Positions 62,462 to 64,000 of a stretch of DNA of 64,000 bases are shown here, one piece after another. Numbering within the stretch: the first letter of the stretch is position 1; each line of letters begins with the position of its first letter. A program made the position numbers and the translations under genes. The stretch comes from Blastocatellia bacterium AA13 (GTDB taxonomy: Bacteria; Acidobacteriota; Blastocatellia; UBA7656), in assembly GCA_003222245.1 (NCBI GenBank), contig QHVH01000003.1, positions 124,001-188,000 of the forward strand, given 5' to 3'. The notes under the pieces are model-generated. The model was not told the origin of the DNA. It saw only the letters and a list, made by a program, of their open reading frames with translations, and ran no database searches.

Positions 62462-62994
62462 AATGATCCGGTCGATTCGGTTATATCGCCAACGACGGTC
62501 CTTCCGGCGTTGTTGATCGTTATCGAAATCCGGCGCCCCTTTCTATCGTCAATCGTTATCGTCGGCGCCGTTGCCTGAATAGTTCCGTTGCCTTTGATCG
62601 TGAGCGTCGGATACGCGGAAAGGCTGTTGTTGTTTGAAACCGAAAGATTCGACAGTTCGCTTGCGGCCTCCGGGCAGGCGCAGGTCAATCCGAACTGCGT
62701 ATTCTGCGCTGTGAACCCGAGCGTCAGCGTCTGGTTGTACTTCAGGGCGATCGAGCGGGCGCGTTCGATTTGCCACGCCATCCGCGCAGCAGTTCCTCTC
62801 AATTGATATCGCTCCAACCCTTTTTGGAAAGTCATAACCGTCATCGTCATGATTATGGCCGCGAATGCGGTAACGATCAGGAGCTCGATTATGCTGAAGC
62901 CGGCTTCGCTCGCAATACGCGTCCAATCAGGTACAAGAGCGCTCCTCTTAACCGGCGAAGGCGGCTCCTTTTCGATTAAACGTAATCTGATCAC
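62458..62994 (-). CDS. Minor pilin, GspH/FimT type
   Basis: 178 residues, GTG start. Prepilin site AG-FSIIELLIVTAFAAIIMTMTVMTFQ (F at +1, E at +5), then RGTAARMAWQIERARSIALKYNQ, the conserved FimT helix, and FGLTCACPEAASEL. The remainder is a GspH-like beta domain (TITIDDRKGRRISITI). First gene of the minor-pilin operon FimT, PilV, PilW, PilX; the 477 nt upstream should contain the promoter. Confidence 0.85.
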   Translation of the reverse strand: MIRLRLIEKEPPSPVKRSALVPDWTRIASEAGFSIIELLIVTAFAAIIMTMTVMTFQKGLERYQLRGTAARMAWQIERARSIALKYNQTLTLGFTAQNTQFGLTCACPEAASELSNLSVSNNNSLSAYPTLTIKGNGTIQATAPTITIDDRKGRRISITINNAGRTVVGDITESTGSL

Positions 62995-63471
62995 GCCCGG
63001 AGTTGTGCAACCGTGGGGCCGTCTTATGAGCGTATAGCTCGATCTCCCAGACGGGGGATGGACCTCACCCAGAATGACCGCATTGAGGTCAAACGGCTTC
63101 TTCTAATCGGTCAAACCCGTTCAAGACCGGTCTGACAAGCTAGTGTCGATCAATCCGCGACCGCGAGGCGCAAATTTGATGTAGACGAATTGACCATAGG
63201 CGAATGGCCCGATGTTCTACATCACGGCCTTCGGATCAAGCCGATCGTTGCTGCGCTCAGCCAGGATGGATTTTCATGGCAATGTCCGTCGGCAACCACC
63301 GCCCTCTTATAAATGTGTCCGAAATGATTCCATGGATTGAAGAATCGCGATGGTCCGCCGATTGCACATCTAGCATCAAGATGCGGCGAAATGTTGAAGT
63401 TATTCGTCGAATCGGTGCGCCATCGCGATCTTCGAGATGGCGTCAATTTAGAAGCTGAATGGGAGGTCGAT
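62995..63471. other. Divergent intergenic region, no gene seen
   Basis: About 480 nt between the minor-pilin operon (minus) and the small membrane genes (plus). The open frames here have no ribosome site and no coding character; I find no tRNA, repeat or recognised riboswitch. It should contain both divergent promoters. Confidence 0.5.
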
Positions 63472-63621
63472 ATGCTCTGGGCATTGATTGCGATTCTTCT
63501 CGTGCTGTGGCTGTTGGGCCTGATTGGCCATATAGGCGGCGCGCTAATTCACCTTCTGCTCGTGGTTGCGGTCATAGCAGTCATTTTCAACCTGATGAGC
63601 GGGCGGCGGACAGTCAGCTAA
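63472..63621 (+). CDS. lmo0937-family small membrane protein
   Basis: 49 residues from ATG 63472 with GGGAGG 6 nt upstream. Two TM helices (LWALIAILLVLWLLGLIG, ALIHLLLVVAVIAVIFNLM) separated by HIGG and ending in SGRRTVS match the lmo0937/DUF5670 family, small membrane proteins of unknown function that are often stress-induced. Confidence 0.8.
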   Translation: MLWALIAILLVLWLLGLIGHIGGALIHLLLVVAVIAVIFNLMSGRRTVS

Positions 63622-63703
63622 GAACGACGCAACGCGCGCTTGGCGATTGACTCGCCGTGTTAAAGAAGCGCGTCCAGGTTTCAAACGGATTGGAGGAACA
63701 AAC

Positions 63704-63898
63704 ATGGCAGATCGAATAATAGAAGAGCATGTACATTCGGACGGTAGTGGAGGCGGCGCGATGATGGTGCTTGCGGTAGTGCTGCTGGTATTAGTTGTCC
63801 TGGCAGTCCTGTACTTCGCGGGAGTGTTTCATCGTGGCTCCAAACATGAAATCGATGTCAATATTAATAAACCGGGAGTGGTGCTCTACGTCCAGTAA
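63704..63898 (+). CDS. 64-residue single-TM protein of unknown function
   Basis: The ATG at 63704 has GGAGG 7 nt upstream. Polar N-terminus (MADRIIEEHVHSDGSGGG), one TM helix (AMMVLAVVLLVLVVLAVLYFAG) and a short tail (KHEIDVNINKPGVVLYVQ). It follows the lmo0937-family gene by 82 nt and may share its transcript. No family recognised. Confidence 0.6.
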   Translation: MADRIIEEHVHSDGSGGGAMMVLAVVLLVLVVLAVLYFAGVFHRGSKHEIDVNINKPGVVLYVQ

Positions 63899-63909
63899 CG
63901 TCGCCCCAA

Positions 63910-63947
63910 AAGTCGACTGACGCCGGTTAACCGGCGTCAGTCGACTT
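63910..63947. terminator. 38-bp perfect palindrome, possible terminator or protein-binding site
   Basis: All 19 base pairs match (AAGTCGACTGACGCCGGTT on one side). On the minus strand it is followed by TTTGGGG, giving a better U-run than on the plus strand (CATATAG). It lies 11 nt past the last gene. Confidence 0.65.
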
Positions 63948-64000
63948 CATATAGAATCCACCTTTTCGAGAATCCAGGTTTCGTTGAATTTCCAGCCGCA

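Overview
The window looks like ordinary chromosome from a diderm (Gram-negative) bacterium of moderate-to-high G+C. It carries an Omp85/TamB/SurA-type outer-membrane cluster, type IV pilus genes, lipid-anchored and Sec-exported proteins, and many short overlapping operons. The mix of DinB-like proteins, acidobacterial-style VWA and pseudopilin proteins, M61 peptidases and delta-60 repeats suggests Acidobacteriota, perhaps Blastocatellia. That placement is inference from gene content, not from a marker gene. I see no rRNA, tRNA, CRISPR array, insertion sequence or prophage.

The most notable locus is at 5461-6084 (minus). It is an AhpC/TSA-like (SelL/PRXL2-type) thioredoxin-fold gene whose two redox-motif positions (the C-x-x-C of relatives) are both in-frame TGA codons. 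A perfect hairpin with a GU at its tip sits 9 nt downstream of the second TGA, as expected of a bacterial SECIS element. A complete selB, the selenocysteine elongation factor, lies at 28293-30254. I read this as a U-x-x-U (potential diselenide) selenoprotein, which conventional gene calling would split into two fragments.

Region by region: 1-4000 holds an APC permease and a PIG-L deacetylase gene with an internal deletion/frameshift. 4155-5407 is a winged-helix/nucleotidyltransferase pair preceded by a near-perfect palindromic operator. 5461-9042 is a minus-strand operon (DinB, thioesterase, lipase-like hydrolase, gamma-glutamylcyclotransferase-like protein, selenoprotein). 9369-12539 encodes PilN, PilO, a PilP/GspC-like protein and an atypical pseudopilin; the PilB/GspE ATPase is at 19170-21083 and a minor-pilin operon is at 59228-62994. 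12755-24439 has two M61 peptidases, an amidohydrolase, a flavin/F420-type oxidoreductase, a sirtuin, a P1 peptidase, a DinB protein and RlmD. 24501-28165 is an accessory-like stretch of small unknown genes plus a frameshifted delta-60 repeat gene.

28293-43846 is mostly housekeeping: selB, a pyrE-like gene, a PUR-family nucleic-acid-binding protein, a CitE-like lyase, surface-sugar genes, hemW, a VWA protein, threonine dehydratase and aldolase, cmk, ribE and ribBA. The GTP cyclohydrolase II half of RibBA has lost two of its three zinc cysteines. 43982-51817 is the tamB-Omp85-surA-like cluster; the Omp85 gene appears to start at a CUG codon. 51864-53987 makes an amino-sugar modification pair and a DinB protein. 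54123-57367 holds purF, a lipoprotein, a DUF3006 gene and purM. 57447-59220 has two paralogous membrane proteins with zinc ribbons at opposite ends. The window ends with two tiny membrane proteins and a 38-bp perfect palindrome.
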